NCBI RefSeq assembly: GCF_000512585.2
Contig: NC_089244.1
Coordinates: 1,240,001-1,304,000, forward strand
From: Kwoniella bestiolae CBS 10118
Taxonomy: Eukaryota; Basidiomycota; Tremellomycetes; Tremellales; Cryptococcaceae
Length of the DNA stretch: 64,000 bases
Reading direction: 5' to 3'
Below are positions 12,751 through 24,105 of the stretch, piece by piece. A model generated the notes under the pieces. That model was not told the origin of the DNA and searched no databases. It saw nothing but the letters and a program-made list of their open reading frames with translations. Both the position numbers and the translations under genes were made by a program. Numbering within the stretch: the stretch's first letter is position 1; every line of letters starts with the position of its first letter.

Positions 12751-15700
12751 ATGGCATCTTCATCAACCTCAAGACCAATCACACCTCTGCCTCCGTCCAA
12801 AACCAATAATGGTATACACACGAGTACAGTCGGAGGAACGACAACCGACAATGTCATGGCTAGATTATCCAAAGATTTCCCAGATGGTCAGTTGTACCCA
12901 ATGAGCACAAACGCGCAGCTGACATGTGAACATCCTCGGCGCAGCGGAATCTCTGAATAGGCATCAAGAGATACATGCGAGGTTACAGCTGGAGATAATG
13001 GACGTGCGAGAGGAAGTGAATAGGTTGAAGAGTGAATTGAAGAGAGATCAGGATCCTGGGAAGATGTCTAAGATACAGAATCAGATTAGTGTGGGTTCCA
13101 TCTTCTCACTTTCACCTCTCTCGGTCTAAGCTCCGCAGGTGAGGGAAAGGAAGGGGGATCAGGAATTTGAACGCTGATCGTCTTGTGTTTCCAGCAACTC
13201 ATGCTCCAGATCAACGTGATAAGAGAGAAAGCAGCAGAGGCAGAAGCGATAGTCAAGTCTATCACTACCGATATACAGAGACTGGACACTGCCAAGACGA
13301 ACTTGACGAGTGCTATTCAGATGTTAGAGAGGTGGGGGATGCTGAGTGAGTGGTCAATGATTAAAGGACATGGATCAAATTGCCTGTTCAGGATCCTTAA
13401 TCTTGACGTAGACATGCTAATCATATTACGCCGTGAACAGAAAACGCTCATTCACAGCTGAAGGAACTGTTACCTACCAAACGATACAAAGATATGTCGC
13501 AGGCGTTATCTGTGAGTTTGTTCCTTCCTTCCTTCTCTAATTTGAAGTGGACCGTAGATACTGACTTGTCCCAACCTTTGACATAGGCGGTGACACACCT
13601 TCTTACCCCTCTCAAACCCCTATCGGGTATCCCAGCCGTATCAGAAATATTCAGAGCAGCGGAAACGGACAGAAAAGCAATACAAGAGAAAGTGGCCGTG
13701 GAGATGGATGCGTTGTAAGCTAGTACCATGGCCGGTTCCAATTCAATAGCTAACGCACATGGCAGTTTCAAGCAAGATCCCAATAGGTCCATCGATAGGA
13801 AGACTGTTGCAGAAGTGTGTCATGTGATTGATGTTTTAGGTGGTGATTTCAGGTGAGCTTTGAGTGTAGCCTGCAAGTGCCTAAATCTTAGCTCATCGAT
13901 CAATAGGAATCATATCATCGAGAGATACCTTCAGTTGCAATTAGCAGAGTATCGGCGGATTTTCAGATCTACCGATGAGGTGAGTCCTTGAGCGATATGT
14001 TCATCTTCTTCCCCGGCTCATGCTGAGATGGATCGCCTATGTAGGCTGGTCAACTGGATAATGTACCGAGAAGATACGCTTGGTTCAGAAGAGTACTCAA
14101 ACACCACGATGAAGAAGATGCATCGCTGTTTCCCGCCTCATGGGAAATGACCAGGTTGCTCGTATCGAATTTTGCGGAATACACACGGAGTGACTTGGCA
14201 AATGTTTTGGGCAAATCCACACCGGCTGTGAATGTTCTGCTGGATGCTTTACAAGCGACGCTGGACTTTGAGGCTGGCTTTGCAAGGAGGTTCGATATGC
14301 CTGTGAGTTTTCACACTCTCTCGTCAATAAGGGAGATGCCTTGACTAGAGGGTCTTGCTGAATACCGATATCGTTTGATCAGTTCGAAGATATCACTGCA
14401 AATGGATTGACTTCCCGAGGTGGTCCTACAACGGTCAAATGGACTATCTCAAGTATATTCGACAACTACTTCAATGTCTATGTCGATGCTCAGGATAGGT
14501 GAGGCCCTCTCGTATCTACTCTTCCTTGAATCCACGCCGCTGACTTACTACATTCTGTTTACAGAGCCATCGCAGACATGTTATCGGCCTATCGGGGACC
14601 TCGATCACGTTCATCGATGGAAGGTGTAATGCAGCAGGAGTCTGATGCGCCGGTGCCCATCATACTTCCCTCCTCGACGGAGTTATTCTATTTTTACGGT
14701 CAGACACTGGAACAATGTAACAAATATACTAAAGGTGACCCGATGAGGAAGTTGAGTAAGGTTTTTGCAAAGTGGTTGAAGATTTACTCAGGTAAGTCAA
14801 CGCATCATAATTCTATGCAGTTCTTAGTGATATGGACGATGGCTTACTATCGATGATTGTACAGACGATGTTCTCATGGCTGGGATGAAAAGGTACGCCA
14901 ACTATATGAACCAAGGAAATCGTAAGGGTAATGCTGACTGCTGGTCTAGAGAACTGGGTCGAAGATCGTTGGAAGGGAGAGATAACCTACAGGAAGTGAA
15001 GAATGCTTGTATGATCCTGAATACTGCCGAGTATTGCCAAAACACTTCGTTACAGGTAAGTAATAGAACAAGCTATACAATATAAACTTCTATGCTTTTG
15101 CTGAGTGGGTCCGTTTATAGCTGGAAGAACGATTGAGAGATAAGATCGCAGAAGAGTTCAAAGGGGATATATCATTCCAAGCTGAACGAGATACCTTTTC
15201 CACGTATGTGCAGCTGCGTTTTCGTTCCCAGCATCATGATATCTCGAGCTGACAGATTGAGATTTGCAGTGTCATTTCATCGTGTATAAACACAATATTA
15301 CGCGAACTCGAAACCACCTGTGACCCAGCATTCGCAGCGATCCTCAAGACACCTTGGATGCACCTTGAGAACGTATCCGGTAGATCAGCATATATAGTAG
15401 ATCTGGTAGGATCGATCAAACAGGTAGCAGAGGTCGTAAGAAGTAGAGTGGAGGGAAAGAAATATATCAGGAATTTCGCTGATAAGGCTGTTGGGTAAGC
15501 TGCTTTAGTTATAGACTTCTTGATAGTGTAGCTAGCTGACCGCGGTGTGATTGCAGAGTGGTAATCACCAGATTCACCCAATCAGTAATCAAGAGTAGAC
15601 CCCTCAAGAAGATCGGTGCAGAGCAGGTGAGCTACACCATGCCTAGCTTCGGGTTGATAGCTTACAAGACAAACGAATAGATCTTACTGGACGTACAAGC

Positions 15701-16512
15701 TGTCAAAGCCTGTCTACTGGACTTACCTGAACCCCACCCTGAAAACTCTACCAACATGTAAGTACAGCTTCTTCAAGCCAGAGTTTGTCTTTAGCTGATC
15801 AATGGGATGATAAAGATATACCAAATACGTCACGAAAAACACGGGTCAGCTGGAAACTATGTTGAAAGTCATTTTGGCACCGGATGATCCTCCTGAAGGT
15901 GAGCTAGGTGGTTGGAAACAAGCCCGTATAATCAAGCCAAGCTGATCTTACTTTGTGATAGGGTTTGTTCAGAATTATTGTTTGTTGATTGGGGATCGAT
16001 CGTTCAGCAATTTCCAGAAGGTAAGTCACCTCAAGCCAGAGTCATACAATCCACATCCATATTCATTGAGAAAACAATCTGAAAACAATCTAAATACAAA
16101 GCACACATTCCCTTGTGCTGATCAATACCATCTCACACAGATCCTGGACCTAAAAGGAACACCACGTACAGACCAACAAAAGCTCCTCGACATATTCCTC
16201 TCAGTAACCTCTACCAACTCTGAGCTGTCTGACACTTCCTTCCTAACTCATATCGATATGGATCCTCCAGCATCTACCACAGCAGGAGCAGGATCCACAC
16301 CCGAGATCATAGGCAGGGTCACATCCCCCGTATCTGGTAGTGGGATCTTCTCACATCATCATGGTAGTTCCACTGGTCTTCCTGGATTACTCAGGTCAGC
16401 ATCAGCTTCTGGAGAGGGATATGATAGGTCGGAGACGCCCAAGGCGTTTGGTGAATTTAGGAGGTTGGTGAATTTCGCTAGGAGGGAGACTATGAATCCT
16501 CTGGGACATTAG
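12751..16512 (+). CDS. VPS53: VPS53, GARP/EARP vesicle-tethering complex subunit
   Basis: Starts at 12751 (M-A-S-S-S-T-S-R-P-I-T-P) and stops at 16510-16512 after many short exons. After the first intron (GTCAGT donor at about 12884, acceptor CGCAG) the text reads F-P-D-A-E-S-L-N-R, matching the family's L-F-P-x-E-x-S-L. The coiled-coil N-domain includes I-R-E-K-A-A-E-A-E-A-I-V and T-D-I-Q-R-L-D-T-A-K-x-N-L-T. Further on are R-R-Y-A-W-F-R-R-V-L-K-H-H-D, L-F-P-x-S-W-E-M-T-R-L-L and Y-T-R-S-D-L, all in Vps53 order. GARP tethers endosome-derived vesicles at the trans-Golgi network. The C-terminal exon is Ser/Pro-rich. Some internal exon edges were not fixed. Confidence 0.9.
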
Positions 16513-16691
16513 GCATGTGTATATGACATAGTGATGACATATGCATAGATTGCAATGTTACCTTTCCCCTTCATTAAATGTCAACGTACATACATATACA
16601 TGAATAATTGGTATAAAGTGTCATGCTTGGTATATACGACGATTCGTCTCCTCCATCGGTGACTGAACGCTCCCAATTACAAGGATTCTTC

Positions 16692-18201
16692 TCACTGCAG
16701 CATATTCGCAGGTGATCCAGCATTACCTATCGACGTTGCTCTTCCGACACTAATCCCACCAGGTGACATCCCCATCAAATTCCTAGGCGAAGCAACGTTC
16801 AGCCCCCCCAAATTGGGTGTCTGACCAATAATCATCCCAGGGGATATTCCCATTGGCAAGCTCGTACCAGGCGTGCCTCTAACAGAATTCGACCTGATCG
16901 ATCCGGGCGGTCTGACCTGTGGGTTAGACGGGGTGATCCCGAACTGAGCGGTTAATTGAGCTTCAATAGATCTAAGCTCTTCCATAGGATTGATTCTCGA
17001 TACGGGGTTTCTAGACATCTCGTCCAGACCAGGCAGGGCTTGTCGAGTAGATTGAAGGGAATGGTAGAGATGCCAATCGAACGACGCTTCTTCCTTTTCC
17101 TTATCTTCCTTCTTCTGAGGATCGGCTTCAAGTGTTTCGTCGGAATTGGGATTGGGTTGATCTTCAATCAAAGGTTCATAGGAGGTGGGTTTGGATACAG
17201 CTTGCGGAGGAAGGGATCGCCAGAGGGTGGTAGAGCGGGGGTTTGAGGAGGGGTGGGATTCGGACAGGGAAGTGAGGGTTTTGAAAATTAGGTGTGAGGC
17301 GTTTCTCTATGACATATTACATATGTATCAGCGTCTGGCCCTCTCCCCTTGTCGCTTCTTTCTCTCCTTATCGCTACCCGTCCTTTCCCAAATTCCGCCT
17401 CGCTTTTTCTTCCAATTTCCACACTTCCTAGCCCCCACTCTACAATCTTTGATAATCCAGATCCAACTCACCAGCCTAGCAGAAACCACATCATAAACCG
17501 TAGGCGACTGATATATCCTCTCCTGCAAGATAAACCACGATCCAGTCACCCTATCCCTCTTTCCCGATGGGTCCACCTCACGTTTCTGAATGACAAATAA
17601 TTCGGGAGGTTGAGAGTGGGATACGATGTATTCAAAGCCTGATTTGAAAGCGTTGAGCTCGCTATAACAGTCAGGGGAACATGATCAGCTCAAACGGTCA
17701 ATGTACACCCATGTTTGATCGGGTACTCCCGAACGGCAGCAATGAAGGTATTTCTCTATGAACCGAGCGGAGGGAACGATCAATGTGAATGGCTTACATT
17801 TTCTCCTCGGCATGTCCATACGTGGGATTCTCCACCCGCCGCTGCGTTCTTAAGACATTGTTATTGGACTTGGAATCCCAGAATGGTGAATAGGCGAAAT
17901 AATCCATCCTATGTCCCATGTCAGCTCGAAACGATCAGAGGTTGCGCAATTGGAAGCTCACGCCAAGTCTGCATTTGCCAGAGATCTTGCTGGGTTAGCC
18001 TGTTAGAGAAAACAGAATTAGCATGCGCTATCAGTGCGACGGGATGAGCGAAGGGGAAACGGGGAAAACATGCAGCTATAGCTTCGGGCCATGACCTGAC
18101 ACAGAAGTCAGCTTGGCAGGTATTAACGCTGACCGGGCTCGCTAAGCTCACCAGTGGATGTGAGAGAGGTCTTGATCTACCTCGTCTCCTATATTAGCCA
18201 T
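16692..18201 (-). CDS. MED6: Mediator head-module subunit MED6
   Basis: The start at 18201 reads M-A-N-I-G-D-E-V-D-Q-D-L-S-H-I-H-W. The next exons give A-N-P-A-R-S-L-A-N-A-D-L-A and M-D-Y-F-A-Y-S-P-F-W-D-S-K-S-N-N, the MED6 signature (D-Y-F-x-x-S-P-F-x-D-x-x-x-N-N). Then G-F-E-Y-I-V-S-H-S-Q-P-P-E-L-F-V-I and I-Y-Q-S-P-T-V-Y-D-V-V, also typical. The last 160 residues are Gly/Pro/Ser/Met-rich and probably disordered. The stop lies at 16692. MED6 contacts RNA polymerase II in the Mediator head. The gene converges with VPS53 across 179 bp. Confidence 0.92.
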
Positions 18202-18513
18202 CTTCAGTGTAGTCTCTCAGCCATGTACACCTAAAAGGTAAGGATGAGGTGAAATGAACGTTGAGGAAACAATTAGACTTGTCCGGTTATCTACCAAACG
18301 CGAGTTGGACAGCCAAAGGGTTAAACCACGTGGCACTCTGAAAAACGAATGTGGCGCGCGACATAATCTCGACACCGAGCCATCGCATGTGGCAATCATC
18401 TCATCCGACCTCTTTTCTCTTCTTTCTCACCCAATTTTGAAGTTCTGAATGCATTTCTTGAAGAAAAACGTGAAATGAGGCGGGGAGAGGAGCACAAAAA
18501 GGTAATTACGTAA
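18202..18513. other. MED6 upstream region
   Basis: Short region between the MED6 start and the tRNA gene. It holds the presumed MED6 promoter and the Pol III terminator of the tRNA (18496-18500). No other feature seen. Confidence 0.5.
18496..18500 (-). terminator. Pol III oligo-T terminator of tRNA-Ser
   Basis: A run of five A on the plus strand, T5 in the tRNA direction, 13 bases past the tRNA 3' end. This is the usual Pol III stop signal. Confidence 0.75.
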
Positions 18514-18607
18514 AGGTGAAAGTGAGATTTGAACTCACGCGCCAGATGGCATCACATGGGAATGTTCTAATTCGAGTGTGACCGAATAACCACTATCGGA
18601 TTTCACC
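18514..18607 (-). tRNA. tRNA-Ser(CGA) with a 13-nt intron
   Basis: The acceptor stem GGTGAAA (18607-18601) pairs with TTTCACC near 18521-18515; the discriminator base is T in the gene. The T arm is GTGAG-TTCAAAT-CTCAC. The D stem is CGA/TCG. The anticodon stem TCACA pairs with TGTGA. Positions 34-36 read CGA, followed by A37 and a 13-nt intron (18558..18570). A long variable arm with GCCA/TGGC pairing makes it a class II tRNA, as expected for serine. It decodes UCG. The intron one base 3' of the anticodon is the canonical position for the tRNA splicing endonuclease. Confidence 0.93.
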
Positions 18608-19447
18608 AGCAGTCTGTTTTCGACTAACATTTACTCCAAAATTTTGTGATGACTATATACTGCTTTAAAAGTACGACCTCTCCCTGACAACTGTAGAGTC
18701 CATCCATCCGTCAGTGGAAGAATCCAATGTATCTCCTTCTAGATCCACTGATGCGGCTGCTGTATCCCAATCCTTCAGATCTTCATGGTATACCGCTTGT
18801 CAAGAGGAATGTCACCACCCTGAACGGTGACCGGCCCATTCAGGTGGAACTCGGAGAAACTGATACTTGCAGTTGGCTGTTTGGAGAAAAGGTAGCAATC
18901 ACTAGAAGCTCGACAACTGCTTCTAGAACCGATCACGCAGGTGTGACTCAAGGTGGTGTACGAGTGATACATAACGAGATGAAGAACTATCCAAGACACA
19001 GATATGATATCTCTCAGACAATGTTAGTGGCACACAAAACCACCTCTTTACGATGAGAGATCGTGACTCGCGGACGAATCTATGCTGCCTGGAAGACTGG
19101 ACTGTTGTGCCAAATTTGCTCTTTCCGCCATACCATCTTTAGCACATCATCCAGTAAGCATCTTCCATCTCTTGGGCTGCGTTAAGAACGACGTCAATCA
19201 ACTCAGATAGAAAGTAAAGCAGACTTTTGGCAAGTTCGTTCATACAATTGAACTCGGCAAGACGAGTTATCCCGCGGCATCGATATAGGATTTAGCCGAA
19301 ATGACCCTTTTGCACACAACTGAATTGTGGGGAAAGTCAGATCTCAAGGATATTCGAGTTACTTCTGCGTTCCAGCTAAGATACATCAACACTATCAAAT
19401 AAAGTACTGCTTACTTCTCTGAATAATTTATCAGTTACATAGTCAGG
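18608..19447. other. Intergenic region between tRNA-Ser and the GNAT gene
   Basis: Contains one 109-codon open frame (18727..19056, +) with no recognisable motif and no homology I can name; I do not call it a gene. The part nearest 19448 is presumably the GNAT promoter and leader. Confidence 0.45.
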
Positions 19448-20523
19448 ATGTCAGCATACGGAGCAATCGCAGCACCCGAGTCCAAAGGACCTCTCGAGAT
19501 CAGATCATGGCCTCTGCCCGTCAATGGTCTGGTGTTGATCACGTACCCTATAACAGGGGCTGATGCGCCAAAGGAGGTGATAGAGTATTTGTATGATGTT
19601 TTCGCGACTGAGCTTGAGGGTGAGTCATTGGAGCATAGTCATCCCCATCGCGTCTGGATGATCCTCGGAGGTTGAGCTGATTAATGAAATGCGCAATAGG
19701 CGGCCGAACGTACCCCCAAGAAGGTCCCCTATCCCTCGAAGGCTTCACCTCGTACTTCTTCGGATCTACCACGATAGTCGGTGTAGTCCAATCTGCCGAG
19801 GAGGAGGTGAAGAAGACTATAGGAGAGGCTTTGGCGGGGAAGAAGTTGGAGGATGCGTTGGCGGGATGCTATTATATGTGAGTTTGTTGTTTGAGGTCTA
19901 GTCGGAGCCAAGAGATGGAGGGAATGCAAAAGGGATATGTCTCCACGAATAAGGATGGAAATTGATGAGCTGATAATGCTACCTCTACCTATACAGTAAA
20001 CCCAACTATCCCGGTAGAAGTAGTCATGTGAGTTTCACACGTTCAAATGCGCGATAAGCATTCATGCTGATACTTCGCTTTGTTGATATAGAACTGTGTA
20101 CGTTGGTCTCATCCCTTCTCACCCCTACAATCCCACTTTCCAATCCACGTCGTCACTCGTGCTAATACCTGCATCGTTCGCAGAACGGAGGCTTCCTCGT
20201 CCCACCCACTCAACGAGGCCGTAAGATCGGTTTAAACCTGGGTAGATCGTACCTTCTCTACGCCCCCGAGCTAGGCTACAGAGGCAGTGTCTTCAACCTA
20301 GTATACAAGAGTGAGTGACGATCATGCATTTCTCATCTTCTGTACGTGAACACCTAATGCTAAGCTGCTTTACTACACAGATAACGCCGCATCCATAGCG
20401 ATCTGGGATCAACTGGGCTTCCAGCGTGTGGGCGAGATCCCCAATGCAGGTAGATTACGCACTGGACCAAACGGGTCGGAGGAATATGTAGATGCTATTA
20501 TAGTGTACAAGTCTTTTGTATAA
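19448..20523 (+). CDS. GNAT-family N-acetyltransferase, Mpr1-like
   Basis: Splicing solved by eye: 19448..19619, 19700..19877, 19997..20027, 20092..20097, 20184..20310, 20381..20523. The lengths sum to 657, giving 218 residues. The C-terminal half holds the GNAT acetyl-CoA site (V-P-P-T-Q-R-G-R-K-I-G-L-N-L-G) and the typical end (N-L-V-Y-K-N-N-A-A-S-I-A-I-W-D-Q-L-G-F, then G-S-E-E-Y-V-D-A-I-I-V-Y-K). This wording fits the fungal Mpr1 type, whose yeast member acetylates toxic proline analogues and intermediates and protects against oxidative stress. The substrate here is unknown. The fourth exon is only 6 nt (AACTGT, encoding N-C). It sits between two introns that each have their own branch-like motif (GCTGATAC, GCTAATACC). 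Skipping it keeps the frame. The gene converges with the oligoribonuclease gene across 64 bp. Confidence 0.87.
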
Positions 20524-20587
20524 ATCTAGGTCCAGACTTAGAAGTATACAGTAATGTCATATGCATATTCAACTACATCGCATCACA

Positions 20588-21987
20588 TCAAACCGCAGTC
20601 TTACCTTCCCTCTCTTCTTCTGGGGTGGTAGCTCTCTCAGGCTTGGGTTCAACGGGGATAAATACCTTCTCTCGGTAAAATTTCAGTTCAGAGATGGACG
20701 CTTTGATATCGTCGAGCGCTCTGCCATCCACAGATACCATTAGCACACTCTCATTTTGGTATGAAAGCTTGACGTGAATGGCATACTAACCGATGAGCGC
20801 ATTCCTCAGTACGTCTAGCCTTATCCTGCTGTCTGACCGAGGGGTACCATCGTTTACAAATCTCCTTTATCGAGCTTACGTCTGGGTCCGGGGTGAAGCA
20901 TATCGATCACTGAGCTTTCCAACAAGTTAAAAACAGATGAACAATTGACTCACCGACGATACGGTACGATAAATGCTTCATCACCCTGGGCATACCAATC
21001 ATCATAAACCTAACTCTCACCAAGTTAGCCCGATACCAAAGCCAAAAAGGGGTTGGTAAAATCCACCTCATATCGGCATGGACGGTACTTCCCGCCAAAA
21101 CCCCCGCCCCTCTCTCAGGAATCCACTTCTGCAAATACTCCAACACTTTATCCGTTACTTCCTCGTAGGAATGGGGGGAATCGAGGCATGCTTGGGTTAA
21201 ACCGGATTTGCCATGTTGGTTGATACACCATTCGTTCATGCTAAGGGGTTAGAGTATTTAGCATTGGACATGGGGTTGGAAGGGAAACGGGCAGGATGGT
21301 GTGCGGGTGGTGCTGATCAGAGGACAGAAGGACGTGGGCGATGTCAGGGGGGATCCGAGGAAGATACGCGGGAGGTTGGAAGGGTAGGGCCGAAGGGAGA
21401 GGATATGATGAGAGAAGAGAAGGGAGAGAAGAGGGCAAACGGGCAGGGAGGCAGAGAAGAGAGGGAAGGGGGCAGATTACAGAGAGGAGAGGAAGGGGAC
21501 AGAGGGGGAGAGAAGGGGAAGGGGAATGGGGAGAGGGGAGAGGGGAGAGGGGAGAGACGGAGGCATGGAGGGAAGAAGGGAAGGAAGGAGGGAGAGGGAG
21601 AATGAAAGAAGGGAGGAGACGAGAGAGGGTAGCCAGGAGGAGAGAAATGAGAAGGGGGGGGGGGTGGATAGCACAACTCACCCATCCAACACCTCCTTAG
21701 GCGTATTGATAATATAACTTATCCCCTCATCGACAGGTTCCAACCTCCCATTGGTAATAATCACGGCAATCTCAATTATACGATCATTCAAGAAATCCAA
21801 CCCCGTCATCTCGCAATCTACCTAAAGCACAGTACACGTCAGTCTTGTCTTCCGACTCAAAACTAGCTAGGAGACTGGACAAGAGTAAGGTATCCCCTCG
21901 ATGGGAGATGACTCTGGGTATCTCACTCACCCAGACTAACGGTCCGTCATCGTATTCCAACGGCTTGAACGTCTCTGATCCTGACAT
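20588..21987 (-). CDS. REX2: Oligoribonuclease (DEDDh 3'-5' exonuclease)
   Basis: The start at 21987 reads M-S-G-S-E-T-F-K-P-L-E-Y. After the first intron comes V-D-C-E-M-T-G-L-D (ExoI, D and E), then N-E-W-C-x-x-Q-H-G-K-S-G-L-T, S-T-V-H-A-D-M-R-F (ExoII), M-K-H-L-S-Y-R-I-V-D-V-S-S-I-K-E, R-A-L-D-D-I-K-A-S-I (ExoIII) and the stop at 20588-20590. All four DEDD acids are visible. The enzyme degrades 2-5 nt RNA fragments; Rex2 of budding yeast acts in mitochondria, but I see no clear targeting peptide here. Two introns are odd. One (21010..21066, 57 nt, weak GTGGAT donor) is stop-free and in frame; removing it restores family spacing between HAD-R and the M-P-x-x-M-K-H-L block. Another (21241..21681, 441 nt) is strongly pyrimidine-biased on the coding strand. 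Confidence 0.9.
21350..21660. repeat. Purine-rich (plus strand) low-complexity tract inside an oligoribonuclease intron
   Basis: Almost only G and A on the plus strand, with many GGGAGA/GAGAGGG-like units, a G-run at 21655-21664 and few C or T. It occupies most of the 441-nt intron 21241..21681. On the gene's own strand it is a long C/T tract. Confidence 0.85.
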
Positions 21988-22350
21988 GTTGATGATTAGC
22001 GCTGATGAACAGCTGATGGAACAGATCCTGGGTAAAAGTGGATATCAATGTTAGTAGTTTTGTAACGCCCATTCCCATTCCGCTGATCGAAAAAAGTTGG
22101 TTTCTGGTATTCTGGTGATCGTCCTCCACTTTCCCGTTGCACGCGTCGCAGAGTATAGGAATTATACGAGTCCTGTATCGCACAAATGCCATCCTACGCA
22201 CTTACACACGTCCATGCGAGGATTAACACAAGCACACAAGGACATGTATAATCTAGATACATCAAGGATACAACAGGAAGAAGCAATGTACAACAATACA
22301 AAACGACATATATATATTCTCGCGGCATCTTCTATGACGGTTTTCAACGC
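21988..22350. other. Intergenic region between the AT-hook gene and oligoribonuclease
   Basis: Promoter and leader of the oligoribonuclease gene plus the 3' end of the AT-hook gene. Nothing else recognised. Confidence 0.5.
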
Positions 22351-24105
22351 CTATATCTGCTGATGATTCAGCCCAAACACCCCCTCCATCGTATGATCCC
22401 CCACTCCACCCACCACATCCAGCAAACTCTGCCCATCATGAACCACCGACCAATTCCCAAACACATTAACATTAACGTTCGTATCGTCATGGCCCTGTTG
22501 CACGTCCATCACACCATTATCGTTGTTATTATTAACTTGCAATGCTTGATGTAATCCGTTCGTCATATTTTCCACATCCATCATCATCCTCATCTCCTCC
22601 TGTACCTTATTGACATCATATCCCTCCTCATCTTCCTCCTCGTCATCCTCCTCATCACTATCCTCGTCATCTTCGTGGATCTTACTCCTCTCCGTGAGAT
22701 TGTAACTCCTCAACAGCTCGTTGAATTCCTTCCTATTCTTCTTCAGTCTCATCTCTCTAACCAGATACCCCGGGAACTTCCTGGGTCGACCTTTTCGTCG
22801 CTTGATTCCTAGCTCGCGCTCGTGTCGACGGAGTTCGTAATCTGCCTGTTCTTCGGGATTCCGTTCTTTAGGTGGTCGACCTTTAGGTTTAGCAGGTGCT
22901 TTTGGACCTTTGGGAAGTTTAGGCGCAGGAGCGGATTTATGTTTGTTTTTAGATCCTTTGGGTCTGCCTCGACCTCTAGCTCGCTTGGTACCGTACTCCT
23001 CGTGCTGGCCGCTAGGAGGTGTGGGTTCGTGAGATGGTCCTGCTTGGGGAGGATGAGACGGGTCGGTGATGAGGTTGTGGTCAGGAGCGAGATTGAGGTA
23101 GTTGTTGGAAGGGGATTGTGGGAAATTGGGGGGGAAGAGGGAGTCTGGGAATGAAATGGGATGTTAGCTTGATTTTCGATAGCGAAGAAAACCAACTGAG
23201 CGCAATGTCTGAACAACTCACTGAAACTAGCCTGAGTCAGATCTTCCAAAGTGGTTTGCAAACTCTGCTGCAATCTTTCTCTCTCCTCCGCATCTGTTAA
23301 ATGCGCTCCGATGGCAGCAGCGGCCTGAGCGTGGGATAGACTCTGACCGTTGACGTGAGATGACTGATGGGAAGGTATGAGTCAGCAAATTATTCTGCAG
23401 CATTCGTTGAATGGATAAAGAGGACGTTGTGATTTGCGAGGTGTAAGAAACAAAAAAGAAGGTCAACGAAAGGACAAAGTGTCCAAGCGAGCGAACGAGT
23501 TTTAGATGCCAGTCACAATTCTGTAGTATCTCCTTACGGGAGACGACCCATCCACTCACCTGCTGAGCGTTAGTCAAACTATTAACAATCTCCCTCAACG
23601 TCGGATCAATCTCCACATCCAATCCCACATCTCCACCTCCACCTCCGTTAACTACTCCAGCTTGTTCCGCCTGCCCATTACCTCCCACATCTCCTACAGG
23701 GTTAATCGGCTCATCCAACCTGATCTTCCCTTTATTAACATCCTCAACGACCTGAGCAATCTCCAACAAGCTCGGATCGATCGGTCCTACTCCCACTTCG
23801 CCCATTCCTCCCAACCCGGTATATCCATTTTGGTCGCTGGTACCGGGAAAGATGGGATCGATAAATGTCGGATCGATATTGAAATCTATATCAATCCCCT
23901 GAGCCTGGGCGTGAGCTACTGCCTGGACTTGAGCAGCTAGGGCGAAGAGCGATGGGTCAAGGGCGGAGGAAAGTCCCTCGGAGGATGTGAAGAAGTCTGA
24001 TAGATCATGGTGGATTTGCTCTTGACCTTGTTGAGGTTGGATGACAGGTTGTACCTGGGCCGAGGGCTGAAGCTGGCCGTAGTCGTGATCGTTTGACATG
24101 GACAT
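22351..24105 (-). CDS. Triple AT-hook DNA-binding protein
   Basis: Starts at 24105 (M-S-M-S-N-D-H-D-Y-G) and stops at 22351. The N-terminal half is Gln/Gly/Asp-rich with no fold I recognise (I-D-P-S-L, I-D-P-T-L and I-D-P-T-F motifs recur about every 30-50 residues). After short exons, a basic region carries three AT-hook cores: R-G-R-G-R-P-K-G-S, P-K-G-R-P-P-K-E and R-K-G-R-P-R-K-F-P. Then come an acidic run (about 22620-22680) and a Val/Asn/Asp-rich tail. AT-hooks bind the minor groove of AT-rich DNA, so this is probably a nuclear architectural or transcription factor. The recurrent ID-P-(S/T) motifs could be short interaction repeats. Exon edges around 23160-23400 are approximate. Confidence 0.8.

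Noticed and set aside
18727..19056. 109-codon open frame between the tRNA and GNAT genes
   Set aside because: No motif, no promoter or splice context, and length not unusual for chance in this base composition.
21213..21717. Several long open frames (up to 146 codons) on both strands
   Set aside because: They lie in the purine-rich low-complexity intron of the oligoribonuclease gene and encode only Gly/Arg/Glu or Pro/Ser/Leu runs.
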